Shown: in pieces, positions 36,674 through 50,086 of the stretch
Position numbering within the stretch: position 1 is the first letter of the stretch
Layout of the letters: the number at the start of each line of letters is the position of its first letter
Assembly (NCBI GenBank): GCA_026874595.1
Contig: CM049308.1
Span: 46,691,327-46,755,326 of the forward strand
Length of the DNA stretch: 64,000 nucleotides
Origin: Sipunculus nudus
Taxonomy: Eukaryota > Annelida > Sipuncula > Golfingiida > Sipunculidae
Reading direction: 5' to 3'
Made by a program: the position numbers and the translations under genes
Notes under the pieces: generated by a model
Seen by the model: the letters and a program-made list of their open reading frames with translations, nothing else
Databases searched by the model: none
Told to the model about the DNA's origin: nothing

Positions 36674-39600
36674 AGCTCAGCTGACTATAAGTCATCTGAG
36701 CTATAGTCATGGTCCATTGTCCGTCGTCCGTCCATCTGTCTGTCGGTCCGTAGATGCGGCACGATTTGAAACCGTAAGACCTAGGGATCCAAAATTCGGC
36801 ATAATGTTAGATTTCCCCAAGATCTACTACCAAGGCGAAAACCGAGTCTTTGCGACTTAATTCCTTTGAGAGATCAAGGAAAAACCTCAATTTTTTTATT
36901 GAAAAACCTTTTTTACACTTCAGGACTGCCTAATATCGAAACCACGCATCTGTTTTTCCTCATATTTACCATAAATATTCCTCTACATCAATCCTATGTA
37001 CATGCCAGAAATTAGGTCTATATTATATAAATAAAAAAAGTTAAAGGCTCAAACATAATGCATTTTGTAAAAAATCAGGAAAGATATTTGATCACTTAAC
37101 ACAAAACATGTTAAAGCTAAGGACTTTTTTTCCAGTAATAAAACTTTAATTAATCAAAATTAAATTGTATACCCAAAATTAGATCAAAATCTTTTAAACT
37201 TTTTTAAATATTAACAAAAATAAAAAATTGGTACCTTAAATTTGCCCAACTTTGACCATGGCACATTTTTTCCTGTAAGTACTGTGGATTTAATTTTCAC
37301 AGCTTGTTTTTGTTAGAATTTTGTCTGTTAACACCAAAAATTGGAAACCAGTTGATCAAAAACTGTAGATTTTATTCAAGTTTTCAAGCACCATGTAACA
37401 TATTTTTTACATCAAGCTAGTGTTATGCAGTTTGCAAGAGCTCAGCTCCCCAGCTTCAGCTCTCAGTTCCTAAAATTTGGCATGCAATTAGATGTCTCAA
37501 AAATCCCCTACAATGCCAAGAATTTGGTCACTAGGACTTAATACCTTTGAGATATTAATGAAAAACTTCATTTTTCCATTAAAAACCCATTGTTACACTT
37601 CAAGACTGCTAAATATCAAAACCACTGATCTGACTTTAATCATATATAATATAACATATTTTTCTATACATTCTCTATGCACAAGCCAGAAATGATGTCA
37701 GTATTGTGTAATTGTTTTAAGTTATGGGCCCAAACTTATTGCACTTTGTAAAAAATCAAGAAATATATTTACTCCCTTAACAAGAGGATTGCTGAAGCTA
37801 GAGATTTTTTGTCAGGGAAGTAACATTATTTTATCAAGATTCAATTGAATACCCAAAATTAGTTCTGATTTATTCAAATTTTATAAGTTATTAGTATAAA
37901 TATAAAATTAGTACCTTAAATTTTGCCCAACTTTGACCATGGCACGTTTGTTTCCTGTGAGCACTGTTGATATAATTTTCATATCATGCACACATAAGGA
38001 TTTCAGCTTTTTAGTTTAGAAAGCTGAAAGAAATTGGCCAAAAATTGTAGCTTTTATTAATGTTTTTATGAGACCATGTCAGACCTGAGCTCTCCCAAGC
38101 CCCTCTTGAGTCACCTGTATGTTGACCTTGTTGACCTTTCATCAAATTATGCACGCTTGACACGAGGCATACACTGGGGCAGCCAGGCAGCTTATGGCCA
38201 GCCACAGTTGATCCAGGTGTCCAACCCAACTCCTCTAGTAGTTTTAACTAACAACATAACAATAAACAATAAATTAATAAATTTTTATTGGTTTTTTATA
38301 ACAAATTAAAGAAAAATTGAAAAGGAATTTGTTTGTTGATAATAACAGGAAATTAACTCGCAGTTACTGATGATATAAGAATCTTGTATCGATTGATAGA
38401 ATGTCACGTACCGTAAAAGTCGTTGCAGAAGTCGCATCCTTATTACAAGTCGCACCCCGACTTTTAGGATCCCCCTAGTGAAAAGCCGTTCAAGTTTGGT
38501 TTCAGGAAAAGTCCATAATATAGGTCGCACCCGCACTTCATGGGCGTCCCAACCACCTGATACTCAAGGAATTTAAGTGTCATTCCTTGTGGTGCAAGAC
38601 CACAACCAACGTCCCCGTAGTACTGTGGTTTAAAAACTAGATAAACCATTTAAACATAAAATTAATTGGACAACTTTAATACAATCCTTATTTTCAAGGA
38701 ATAAAAACAGAATCATTACATATTAAGTCAGGGTTCAATTGCCAGTGAGATTTGTACAGTGCCAGAGTCAGCTGCGTCGGATAACATTTTGTGCTGTGAA
38801 ACGATGTCATTATTGCCGTTTATTACTAGGTTAAGTAACATTAGAATGCAAATATCCAGTTAAATGACTGTATTAATAACTAAAAGAGTCTGGAGCAAAA
38901 TACTATCACAATCGGGCAACTCTTTAAATCGTTAAAGATCGTCATAAGTATGGTGATTCATTAGACTATGATCAGTTTGCGCACGCGTGACGAGTCCCAA
39001 TCCGTCGCATTGGACATATTTTAAATTAAAGACAACTGAAGGATGGAAAGAATAATTTAGATTGAATTTATTCACCTAATTTCAGAAAAGGGCTCTAAAA
39101 CTGAATTAAGTAACCCTTGAATAAATTGTTACAACTTACCATCAAGGCGCGGCACATGCACAGTATTACTGAAATGTCAGTCAGCAAGGGGATAATGAAC
39201 GCTTTATTGACGTAATGCATGCGTGCTGCCATATTGTTGACCGAGCATACGATCGTCATGAATGAGACACGGGTAAAACACGAAACAAATCGTATATTTG
39301 CAGCTCACGTGAAACGTTATAATATTGTTATCCAATACGCTTGAAAACCACGAGACGGTGACGGTGACCTGATGGTTCTTAATATTGGAGTTTATAACTG
39401 TGGATATTAGTCACGAAGGCTTAGTTGACCTGGGGATGTAAAGGTCATTGCACGGGTGACCTGGGGCTTGAACTTCCGCTACACGGCTTCAAAGGTCAGC
39501 TGGTACCCCAGCGATCAACCGGACAGGCAATAGAATTCACGACGTGTTTGTAGTGGATCAAGCTTGAATCTGACGCAACTTGACATGTATAAACGGATAT

Positions 39601-40685
39601 GGAACCTCGAGTTTTTCATAATAACACGCATACCCATAAAGATAAAACGGAGAAAAAATGTACATCAAAGAGCGGCAGACTGGCATATCCGTCAAATTGA
39701 TTCATGATATAACAGTAACGCAGATTAGGAAGTGTCACTTGAATTGCGACTTGTCAGAACGGGTAGGCCTTAAACTAAGAAAATTTATAATTTGTATTTC
39801 ATGTTAATAAAATGAGAATTTTACCAGTTCACAAAATATAAGGAAGGTTTTTATAAGAGATTGTTAAAGGTGTAAAATATTGGGGAGAGACGATTCACAA
39901 AGCAATGGCTAGAAGTATCGCCGATTATCGCTCAACTGCCGTTGTTCCACATACCGGGAAAGCTGACTTAGACGAGATAAGTACGTATTATAAGTCGCAC
40001 CCTGACTTTGCTAGAAAATTCTTGTTTTTAGAATTCCATTTCCTAGTACAAGTCGCGACTTCTGCAACGACTTTTACGGTATTCCAAATAACACCATCGG
40101 TCACCTATGGTATTTTTCAGTCCAATTTTAATGATAAAAAAGTAAATCATATTATTCATTACTAATCATTAGGGATCATATGAAGGAAATAAATGATAGA
40201 CAAAGATGCAGTTGGTAATATTAATCTAGATTCCTGCTGTGTCTAGTGTGAACATTGATGTGAAATTAGTCCAAAATGAATGTATTACATTTATTTTTTT
40301 TAATATGAATAAAAGCCATAAAACCAGGTACTTATGATCATTATTTAAATGTGTGAATTTTGTATATTCTGGATTCTCAACATCATTGTTTGGTGAAAAC
40401 TGAATAAATACCAGACATGGTGCGAATACTTTGCAAATGTATTTGAATACAAATATGAATATGTACTCCATTATAAAATTTCTTGCATAAGAATGGGAAT
40501 GCAGGTAAATATGAAAGTATATGAATACCAGTGCAAATACTTTCAAAATGTATTCATGAATGCATGAAACTCATAATACAGCTTATATTTTTTTCCACAC
40601 AAAACAAGCATGTGCCTCATTTCTAAATCATATTTTTTTATCATATATAACAGCTGAGCGATGTGACCATTGGGTACCTTGTTTC
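36674..40685 (+). mobile_element. CTCAG-family element containing a TA-flanked inverted-repeat element
   Basis: It starts AGCTCAGCTGACTATAAGTC with CCGT repeats and ends ACAGCTGAGCGATGTGACCATTGGGTACCTTGTT. It is interrupted at 38411-40079. A deletion near 40563 removes the stretch that follows ATTCATGAATGCAT in other copies. Confidence 0.8.
38411..40079. mobile_element. TA-flanked DNA element with 25-bp perfect inverted repeats
   Basis: The left end CCGTAAAAGTCGTTGCAGAA... (38411-38435) is the exact complement of the right end ...TTCTGCAACGACTTTTACGG (40055-40079). TA flanks both sides. The empty site GTCACGTATTCCAAATAACACC is present at 49188, so TA was duplicated. AAGTCGCACCC followed by GACTTT occurs inside near both ends in the same orientation. 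The interior is CpG-richer than the surroundings and matches no local family. A TA target fits Tc1/mariner/pogo-type transposition, but no transposase frame is seen; the longest frame near the right end (39905-40165) is unrecognised and runs past the element end. Confidence 0.88.
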
Positions 40686-43600
40686 AAGTTATTAGCATAA
40701 ATATAAAATCAGTACCTTAAATTTGCCCAACTTTGGCCACGGCACGTTTTTATCCAGTATGTACTGTGGATTTTATATTCACAGCATGTACACAAGGATT
40801 TAATCTGTGAAAATCTTAAATTTTAAAATAAAAGCTAATAAATAGGTTAGTTATTGATTTTTTGTGGAGGTTCTTGTTGTATTTCCTTACATTGTCAAGC
40901 AGCCCACTTAGGGGTCACTGTAGGTCATTCAGTATAGCTCTCTGTGCCCAGGGTGTTGTTATGTAATCCCATCACTCCTGCAAGCCCTCTCTCTTTGTTG
41001 AGCTAATTCAGGCTGTCTGCAGTTAATACCACAGGGAGTTTCTCTCTTTCTCTCTCCCCCCCCCCCCCCAACCACACCCAATTCTGTTGACAGACCTGTA
41101 ATATAAACAAGATGAATAATTTCCCATTTTTCAGCAACCAGCAGTAACAACAGAGACTCCTCCCCAACTGACCACTTTAAAACACAGGACTCATAAACAA
41201 GATGAATCTTATAATTTTTATGTTAAATTAATTCTTTTTGTTGAGACTTGGACAATTTTTATTTTTTTTTAGCTCAGCTGACTGTAAGTCATCTGAGCTA
41301 TAGGGATCACTCTTTGTCCGTCGTCCGTCCGGCCGTCTGTCCGTTAACAAGGCACAAATCGTAACCGCTGGACCTGGAATCTTTTCACTTTACATCCAGA
41401 GAGGTCCATGAAAAATCTCCTTGGAAACCTGGAATTAGGTCTCTGTTACCAATATCCTTCGAGCTATGGGGCCCCAAAGTACCCCCAAGAATAGTGAAAA
41501 ATTTCATACAAAAACTTCAATATCTGATTAACTACATCACTGTTAGTCATGATTTTTGGCATACATATTGATCATGATATGTTTCATCAGTTTCTACAGA
41601 CTGGTGGCGCCACCTTTATTTTTTTTATTTTTTACGAATTGTTTTCTCTATTTTGAGACCTTTAAAAATGTGAACATCTGTTAACAGGGCACAAATCGTT
41701 AAGACTGGACCTAGAATCTTAATTCTTGACATTCTGAGAGACCTATGAAAAGTCTCCATGGAACTAGAAATAAGGTCTCTGTTACCCATATCCTTCGAGC
41801 TACGGGGCCCCAAAGTACCCCCCAGAATAGTAAAAAATTTCATAAAAAAACTTCAATATCTGATTAACTACATCACTGATGGTCATGATTTTTGGCATAC
41901 ATATTGATCATGAGATGTTTCATCAGTTTCTGCAGACTGGTGGCGCCACCTGTATTTTTCAAATTTTTACAATTTTTTTCTCTATTTTAGAGACCTTTAA
42001 GGATGTAGTTATCTGTCAACAGGGTTCAAAATGTAACGACTTGACCTAGAATCTTCCTTCTTGACACACGGTGACCCATGAAAAGTCTCAATGGAAACCT
42101 GAAATTAGGTCTCTATTACCCATATCCTTTGAGCTGAGGCACTCCAAAGTACAGCTGATAATAAAGGAAAATATGATACAAAAGCTGAAGTATCTGAACA
42201 ACTAATGCAGAGATCACCATAATTGTTTGCATGGATATTGATCATGAGATGTTTTTTAGGTTTTTACAGACTGGTGGCGCCACCTGTATTTTTTTATTTT
42301 TTATGATTTGTTTTCTCTATTTTTGAGACCTTTACAAATGTGAACATCTGTTAACAGGGCACAAATCATAAAGACTGGACCTAGAATCTTCATTCTTGAC
42401 ATTCTGAGAGACCTATGAAAAAGTCTCCATGGAAACTAGAAATTAGGTCTCTGTTACCCATATCCTTGGAGCTATGGGGCCCCAAAGTACCCCCCAGAAT
42501 AATAAAAAATTTCATAAAAAAACTTTAATATCTGATTAACTACATCACTGATGGTCATGATTTTTGGCATACATATTGATCATGAGATGTTTCATCAGTT
42601 TCTGCAGACTGGTGGCGCCACCTGTATTTTTCAAATTTTTACAATTTTTTTCTCTATTTTTGAGACCTTTAAGGATGTAGTTATCTGTCAACAGGGTTCA
42701 AAATGTAACGACTTGACCTAGAATCTTCCTTCTTGACACACAGGGTGACCCATGAAAAGTCTCAATGGAATCCTGAAATTAGGTCTCTATTACCCATATC
42801 CTTTGAGCTGAGGCACTCCAAAGTACAGCTGATAATAAAGGAAAATTTGATACAAAAGCTGAAGTATCTGAACAACTAATGCAGAGATCACCATAATTGT
42901 TTGCATGGATATTGATCATGAGATGTTTTTTAGGTTTTTACAGACTGGTGGCGCCACCTGTATTTTTTTATTTTTTATGAATTGTTTTCTCAATTTTTGA
43001 GACCTTTAAAAATGTGAACATCTGTTAACAGGGCACAAATTATAAAGACTGGACCTAGAATCTTCATTCTTGACATTCTGAGAGACCTATGAAAAAGTCT
43101 CCATGGAAACTAGAAATTAGGTCTCTGTTACCCATATCCTTGGAGCTATGGGGCCCCAAAGTACCCCCCAGAATAATAAAAAATTTCATAAAAAAAACTT
43201 TAATATCTGATTAACTACATCACTGGTGGTCATGATTTTTGGCATACTTATTGATCATGAGATGTTTCATCAGTTTCTGCAGACTGGTGGCGCCACCTGT
43301 ATTTTTCAAATTTTTACAATTTTTTTCTCTATTTTTGAGACCTTTAAGGATGTAGTTATCTGTCAACAGGGTTCAAAATGTAACGACTGGACCTAGAATC
43401 TTCCTTCTTGACACACAGGGAGACTCATGGAAAGTCTCCATGGAAACCTGAAATTAGGTCTCTGTTACCCATATCCTTTGAGCTGAGGCACTCCAAAGTA
43501 CAGCTCAGAATAATGGAAAATTTGATTCAAAAGCTGAAGTATCTGAACAACTAATGCGGAGATCACTATCATTGTTTGTATGGATATTGATCATGAGATG

Positions 43601-45044
43601 TTTCATCAGTTTCTGCAGCCTGGGGGCACCACATGTATTTGTTCGGGCTTTTTTTCGAATTTTTTTCTCTGTTTTTGAGACCTTTAAAGATATGAACATC
43701 TGTTAACATGGCACAAATCACAACAACTGGACCTAGAATATTCATTCTTTACACACAGGGAGACCCATAAAATCCATGGAAACCTGAAATTAGGTCTCTG
43801 TTACCCATATCCATTAAGATGTATGGCTCCAAAATACCCCCCAGAATAATGAAAAATTTGATACAAAAACTCCAGTATCTCAATAACTACAACACTGATG
43901 CTCATGATTTTTGGCATACATATTGATCATGACATGTTCCATCAGTTTCAGCAGACTGGGTGCGCCACCTCTATTTTTTTTCAAATTTTCACGAATTATT
44001 TTCTCTATTTTTGAGACCTTTAAAGATGTGGTTATCTGTCAACAGGGTACAAATTGTAACAACTCGACCTAGAATCTTCATTCTTGTCATGCAAGGAGGC
44101 CCATGAAAAGGGTCTGTGAAAACCTGAAATTAGGTCTCTGTTACCAATATCCTTCAAGCTATAGGACTCCAAAGTATCCCTCAGAATAATGGAAAATTGG
44201 ATACAAAAGCTGAAGTATCTTAACAACTTATCCAGAGACCACCATGCTTCTTTGCATGGATATTGACCATTAAGTGTTTTTATTAGTTTCTGCAGACTGG
44301 TGGAGCCATCTGTATTTTTTTTAAAGTTTACGCACTTTTTCTCTATTTTTGAGATATATTAATCAGACACAATCTCAGTCTGTTGGTTAATCTGTTTGAT
44401 GCTTCAGTTGAATGGTTATATACTACCTTTCAGATGATAAAATTTCCTTTTGCAAATCTCTTCCCAGTCAGCTGAGCGTCATGACCCATGGGTCACTTGT
44501 TTAAAGATAAAAATGTTCAGGAATTGAATTCTAACATTCAAATGTGATAAAACATTATGATCTAACGTAAGTGCTAATTGACTAGATTTAAGAAGATATA
44601 AATACTTTGTAGCATTTGTCTCTCTTAAAGTTGGCCAGGCCTAGGTGTGAATAATACTATTAAACTTAGTTTTAAAATCATAAATATTGGTCAAACTTTG
44701 TGGGAATAATTTTTTCAATCATTTGGCCATATATTTAACTATTGAAAACTAAATTTCTTCACACATTCTTTGTTTATGAAATGTAACTTTCATATAACAC
44801 TTACCGTTGGCCCATTTTTCCCTTGGTACATCATAAAATGGTTTTAGGCCACAAGTTTATTACACAGTGCATATGTTTTAGCTTATCTCCATTATTCTAT
44901 AATCTACAGAGTTTAATTTTAGCAGCTCCATTTTCTCTTTGCTTTTGAAATGCTAATATACATAAACCAAAAGAAATAATAATATTTTGTATTTGCTAAT
45001 ATTTTCCAAAATTCAGCTGTGGGACGTGACCCATGGGTCCCTTG
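40686..45044 (+). mobile_element. CTCAG-family 3' half interrupted by the higher-order array element
   Basis: Segments 40686-41270 and 44503-45044 join in the order seen at 29885-31015 (TTGAGACTTGGACAATTTT, T-tract, AAAGA..AAAATGTTCAGGAATT). It carries a C14 run (41056-41069) and ends AATTCAGCTGTGGGACGTGACCCATGGGTCCCTTGTT. Confidence 0.8.
41271..44502 (+). mobile_element. CTCAG-type element built of two alternating ~335-bp monomers
   Basis: It starts AGCTCAGCTGACTGTAAGTCATCTGAGCTA with CCGT repeats and ends CAGCTGAGCGTCATGACCCATGGGTCACTTGTT. In between are nine to ten monomers, most ending CAGACTGGTGGCGCCACCTGTA. Type A (CATTCTTGACATTCTGAGAG, GGGGCCCCAAAGTACCCC) and type B (CCTTCTTGACACACAGGG, GGCACTCCAAAGTACAGCT) alternate A-B-A-B-A-B from about 41690 to 43620, a period of about 670 bp. 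The flanks (GACAATTTTTATTTTTTTTT and TAAAGATAAAAATGTTC) match the empty site at 30450-30490, with no target duplication. Confidence 0.88.
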
Positions 45045-45700
45045 TTAGATATTTATTGTTTTGCAGATTTAAAATATATATTTTTGTGGTAAAAAATAAA
45101 TAAACATTTGTATTCATGATGTAGTGATATCTGACAAGATTGAGACTTATGATGATGCAAATGCGAATTATGAATCAACTTTTATATTAAGATATATATG
45201 TTATATTGGAAATGTATAGAAATATAATCTTATAATAAAAAAATTGATGTGATAAAAGAAATGAGGATCTAATACAAACATTTGTTCATTATTTTCCTGC
45301 CTCAGCAGAATTGGAGATCAGGCGTTGCCCTGTATTAGTTATATATGTTAATTAATTATATTTCAACTGTATACATTTCATAAAATAAAAAAAATACATA
45401 TATATTTAATAATATATATTATACAAAAAATAGATTCAATTGAACAAATGTGTAAACTTCTGAAATGTCAAGAGTTAATCAAAAAGCCGTCTAATGATCA
45501 TGGTAATGGTACAGATATTTTTTTCACAGACTGCTCACATTCTTCAGTTTCAACATTAGGAAACATATGGTCAGGTCACAAAATTTTATAAGCAACAATT
45601 TCTTGCTCATCAATACAAACCAGTCATATAAACCAACCATGGCCTCTATTACCTCTTTCTCTCACACTTTATCTCCATTTGATATTATTTTAGATTTTTA
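45045..45700. other. Low-copy AT-rich intron
   Basis: No family match, no gene signal. It contains several ATATAT-rich stretches around 45390-45430. Confidence 0.5.
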
Positions 45701-46418
45701 CCTTCAAGGTCAACTTCAGCTGAGAACAGTGACCCATGGGTCCCTTGTTTATCAAATATAACAGCTGAGCACCGTGACCCATGGGTCCCTTGTTCAGCAG
45801 ACAGGCCCCATGGTGTTTTAGTGCATCATAAACAGTCAAAGCAGGCAGTAGGAAAAGCAGTAGCTTGGGAGCGTACCCTAGACTCTCCTAACATGAAATT
45901 CAAGTAAATCCTTGGCAGTTCTCCTTGCTAACCTGAAATTGGATCATGAAGACCTATATTCTGCTAGCTATGGACCAGAAACCTGATTTTGAGCACCCAG
46001 ACAGACAGGGTACAAATTGTATCCATTTGTATCTATTGTGAAATCCAGGGGGGGTCCTGGGCAGGTCTCCTATGAATCCTAAAAATTTTATTTCCGTCCA
46101 TTTTTGAACACAGTAATTTTAGCCATAGGCTTTTCTTACAAATAATATATAACATTAATAAAAAAAATGAGCACCCAGTCAAAATTAGCTGAGGGTCATG
46201 GCCCATGGGCCACTTGTTTCACGGTATAACTATATTTAAGTAAAATATAATTGTATATCTGAAATTAGATAAATTTATATTTTGCAGTTACCATAAATTT
46301 TGACCTTGGCACATTTATAGCAATACTTTTCTTGAAATGGTAATTCAAGGAGTAATTCAAAAGATCCCAATGGCTAGCTTGTACACAAGACTGGTTGTGC
46401 CACCTTACAATCATTTTT
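45701..46418 (+). mobile_element. Cluster of CTCAG-type 3' ends and fragments
   Basis: Three 3' termini lie close together: ending near 45750 (GAACAGTGACCCATGGGTCCCTTGTT), near 45794 (GAGCACCGTGACCCATGGGTCCCTTGTT) and near 46218 (GTCATGGCCCATGGGCCACTTGTT). Each has a compensated palindrome just before CTTGTT. The last part (46385-46418) is a GAAC-like tail piece with a diverged GGTTGTGCCACC. Confidence 0.6.
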
Positions 46419-47513
46419 AGTTCAGCTGACTGAAAGTCATCTGAGCTATAGCGATCACCCTTTGTCTGTCATCTGTCTGTCAATTCTTTAACCAGGCAGA
46501 AATCTTAACCGCTGGTCCTGGAATCTTCTCACTTTACATCTGGGTCCATGAAAAGTCTTCTTGGAAACCTGGAATTGGGTCTCTGTTACCCATATTCTTC
46601 AAGCTATGGGGCTTCATAGAAAATTTTATACAAAAGCTCAAGTATCTGAACAACTAGTGCATTGATCACCATGATTCTTTGGATGGATATTAATCATGGA
46701 GTGTTTCATCAGTTTCTGCAGACTGATGGCACCACCTGTGTTTTTAGTTCAGCTGACTATAAGTCATCTGAGCTATAGTAGTGGTCCATTGTCCGTCGTC
46801 CATCCGTCTGTCCGTCCGTCTGTCTGTCTGTAAGACTGTCACGTTTAGACACCATTGGACCTATGAATCTGAAATTCGCCATACAGTTAGATGTCCCCAA
46901 AATCTCCTTCCATGCCGAAAATTGGGTCAATAGGACTTCTTTCCTTCGAGATATTAAGGAAAAACCTCAATTTTTTATTAGAAATCTATTTTCACACTTC
47001 GGGACTACCTAATATCAAAACCACTCATCTGGTTTTCTTCATATTTACCATAAATATTCCTCTATATAGTTCCTATGTACATGCCAGAAATTAGGTCAGT
47101 ATTATTTAATTTAAAAAGTTATGGGCCCAAACATAATGGACTTTGTAAAAAAATCAGGAAAGATATTTGGTTACTTAAGACCAAAAGTGTTAAAGGTAGG
47201 GACTTTTTTTCAGTAATACAACTTTAATTGATCAAAATTTAACTGAATACCAAAAATTAGATCAAAATCTGTTAAATTTTTTAGCTCAGCTGACTATAAG
47301 TCATCTCAGCTATAGTCATGGTCCATTGTCCTTCGTCCGTCCGTCTGTCCATCCGTCTGTCCGTCCGTAGATTTGGACCCTTTTTAAAACCGTAAGACCT
47401 AGGAATCCAAAATTCGGCATAATGTTAGATGTCCCCAAAATCTTCTACCAAGCTGGAAACTGGGTCTATGCGACTTCGTTCCTTTGAGAAATTAAGCAAA
47501 AACCTCAATTTTT

Positions 47514-50086
47514 AGCTCAGCTGACAATAAGTCCGTCTGTCCGTAGATGTGGCACGTTTTGAAACCATGAAACCTAGGAATCCAAAATTCGGCACAATGT
47601 TAGATGTCCCCAAGATCTCCTACCAAGCCGAAAACTGGGTCTTTTTGACTTCGTTACTTTGAGAAATTAAGGAAAAACCTTAATTTTTTTATTAAAAACC
47701 TATTTTCACACTTCAGGACTGCCTAATATCATAACCACTCATCTGTTTTTCCTCATATTTACCATAAATATTCCTCTATATAGTTCCTATGTACATTCAA
47801 GAAATTATGTCTGTATTATATAATTTAAAAAAGTTATGGACCCAAACATAATGCATTTTGTAAAAAATCAGGAAAGATATTTGATCACTTAACATGAAAC
47901 ATGTTAAAGCTATGGACCTTTTTTCCAGTAATATAACTTTAATTAATGAAAAAAAAAATTGTATACCCAAAATTAGATGAAAATCTTTTAAATTTTTTAA
48001 AATATTAATAAAAATAAAAAATTGGTACCTTAAATTTTGGCCAACTTTGACCATGGCACATTTTTTCCTTTAAGTACTGTGGATTTAATTTTCACAGCAT
48101 GTTTTTGTTAGCTTTTCAACTGTTAACACCAAAAATTTGAAACCAGTTGATCAAATACTGTAGATTTTATTCAAGTTTTCAAGGACCATGTAACATTGTT
48201 TACATCAAGCTAGTGTTATGCAGTTTGCAAGAGCTCAGCTCCCCAGCTTCAGCTCTTAGTTCCTTAAATTCGGCATACAGTTAGATGTCTCCAAAATCCC
48301 CTACCATGCCAAGAATTTGGTCACTAGGACTTGATACCTTCACATATTAATGAAAAACTTCATTTTTCATTAAAAACCCATTGTTACACTTCAAGACTGC
48401 CTAATATCAAAACCACTGATCTGACTTTAGTCATAAATAATATACATATTTTTCATTCTCTATGCACATGCCAGAATGATGTCAGTATTGCATAATTGTT
48501 TTAAGTTATGGGCCCAAACATAATGCACTTTGTAAAAAATCAAGAAATATATTTACTCCCTTAACAAGGGGATTGCTGAAGCTAGAGATTTTTTGTCAGG
48601 GATGTAACATTATTTAATCAAGATTCAATTGAATACCCAAAATTAGTTATGAATTTTTCAAATTTTATAAGTTATTAGTATTAATGTAAAATTAGTAACT
48701 TAAATTTTGCCCAACTTTGACCATGGCACGTTTGTTTCCTGTGAGCACTGTTGATATAATTTTCATATCATGCACACATAAGGATTTCAGCTTTTAAGTT
48801 TAGAAAGCTGAAAGAAATTGGCCAAAAATTGTAGCTTTTATTAATGTTTTTATGAGACCCTGTCAGACTTTGGCTCTCTCCAGCCCCTCTTGAGTCACCT
48901 GTATATTGACCTTGTTGAACTTTCAGCAAATTATGCATGCTTGAGGCGAGGCATACACGGGAATCCAGGCAGCTTATGGCCTGCCACAGTTGATCCAGGT
49001 GTCCAACCCAACTCATCTAGTAGTTTTAACCAACTACATAACAATAAACAATAAATTAATAAATTTTTATTGGTTTGTAATAAAAAATTAAAGAAAAATA
49101 GAAAAGGAATTTGTTAGTTTATAATAACAGGAAATTAACTTGCAGTTACTGATGATATAAGAATCTTGTATCGATGGATAGAATGTCACGTATTCCAAAT
49201 AACACCATGCAGTCACCTATGGTATTTTTCAGTTCAATTTTAATGATAAAGAAGTAAATCATATCATTCATTATTAATCATTAGGGATCATATGAAGGAA
49301 ATTAATGATAGACAAAGATGCAGTTGATAATATTAATCTAGATTCCTACTGTGTCTAGTGTGTACATTGATGTGAAATTAGTCCAAAATGAATTTATTAC
49401 AGTTATTTTTTAATATAAATAAAAGCCATAAAACCAGGTACTTATGATCATTATTTAAATGTGTGAATTTTGTATATTCTGGATTCTCAACATCATTGTT
49501 TAGTGAAAACAGAATAAACACCAGACATGGTGCGAATACTTTGTAATTGTATTTAAATACGAATATGATTATGTACTCCATTATAAAATTTCTTGCATAA
49601 AGAATGGGAATTCAGGTAAAAATGAAAGTATATGAATACCAGTGCAAATACTTTCAAAATGTATTCATGAATGCATTCATGAATATATTCTTTAATATTA
49701 TTTTAATAATCATTTCAGTTATATTTCATTTTAAAAAATCACATGATTCTCTTATTATTTTTAATAAAAATTATATTTGGGACAATATTTGTAATTTTTT
49801 TAAAATTAATAGTTAAACCCTTATATTATATATTCTGCTTATAAGTTATATGGCCAAGTCAAAATCTGTGTGACAATAGTACTCCATTTGTTAATAAAAT
49901 AAATGAAATCAATCCTCTTCCCTGTTTCCAACGGTACTATCAAAATCATACATAAGCTAAACAACAACAACTCATAATACAGCTTATATTTATTACCACA
50001 CAAAACCAGCATGTGCCTCATTTCTAAATAATATTTTTTTATCATATATAACAGCTGAGCGTCGTGACCCATAGGTCCCTTGTTTT
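47514..50086 (+). mobile_element. CTCAG-family element, complete and uninterrupted (2.57 kb)
   Basis: It is the best intact copy: AGCTCAGCTGACAATAAG with a shortened hairpin at the 5' end, all internal landmarks in order, and ATAACAGCTGAGCGTCGTGACCCATAGGTCCCTTGTT at the 3' end. It sits in CCTCAATTTTT|TATTAAAAACC, which is uninterrupted at 26474 and 33733. No frame above 85 codons is open, so it is non-autonomous. Confidence 0.85.
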
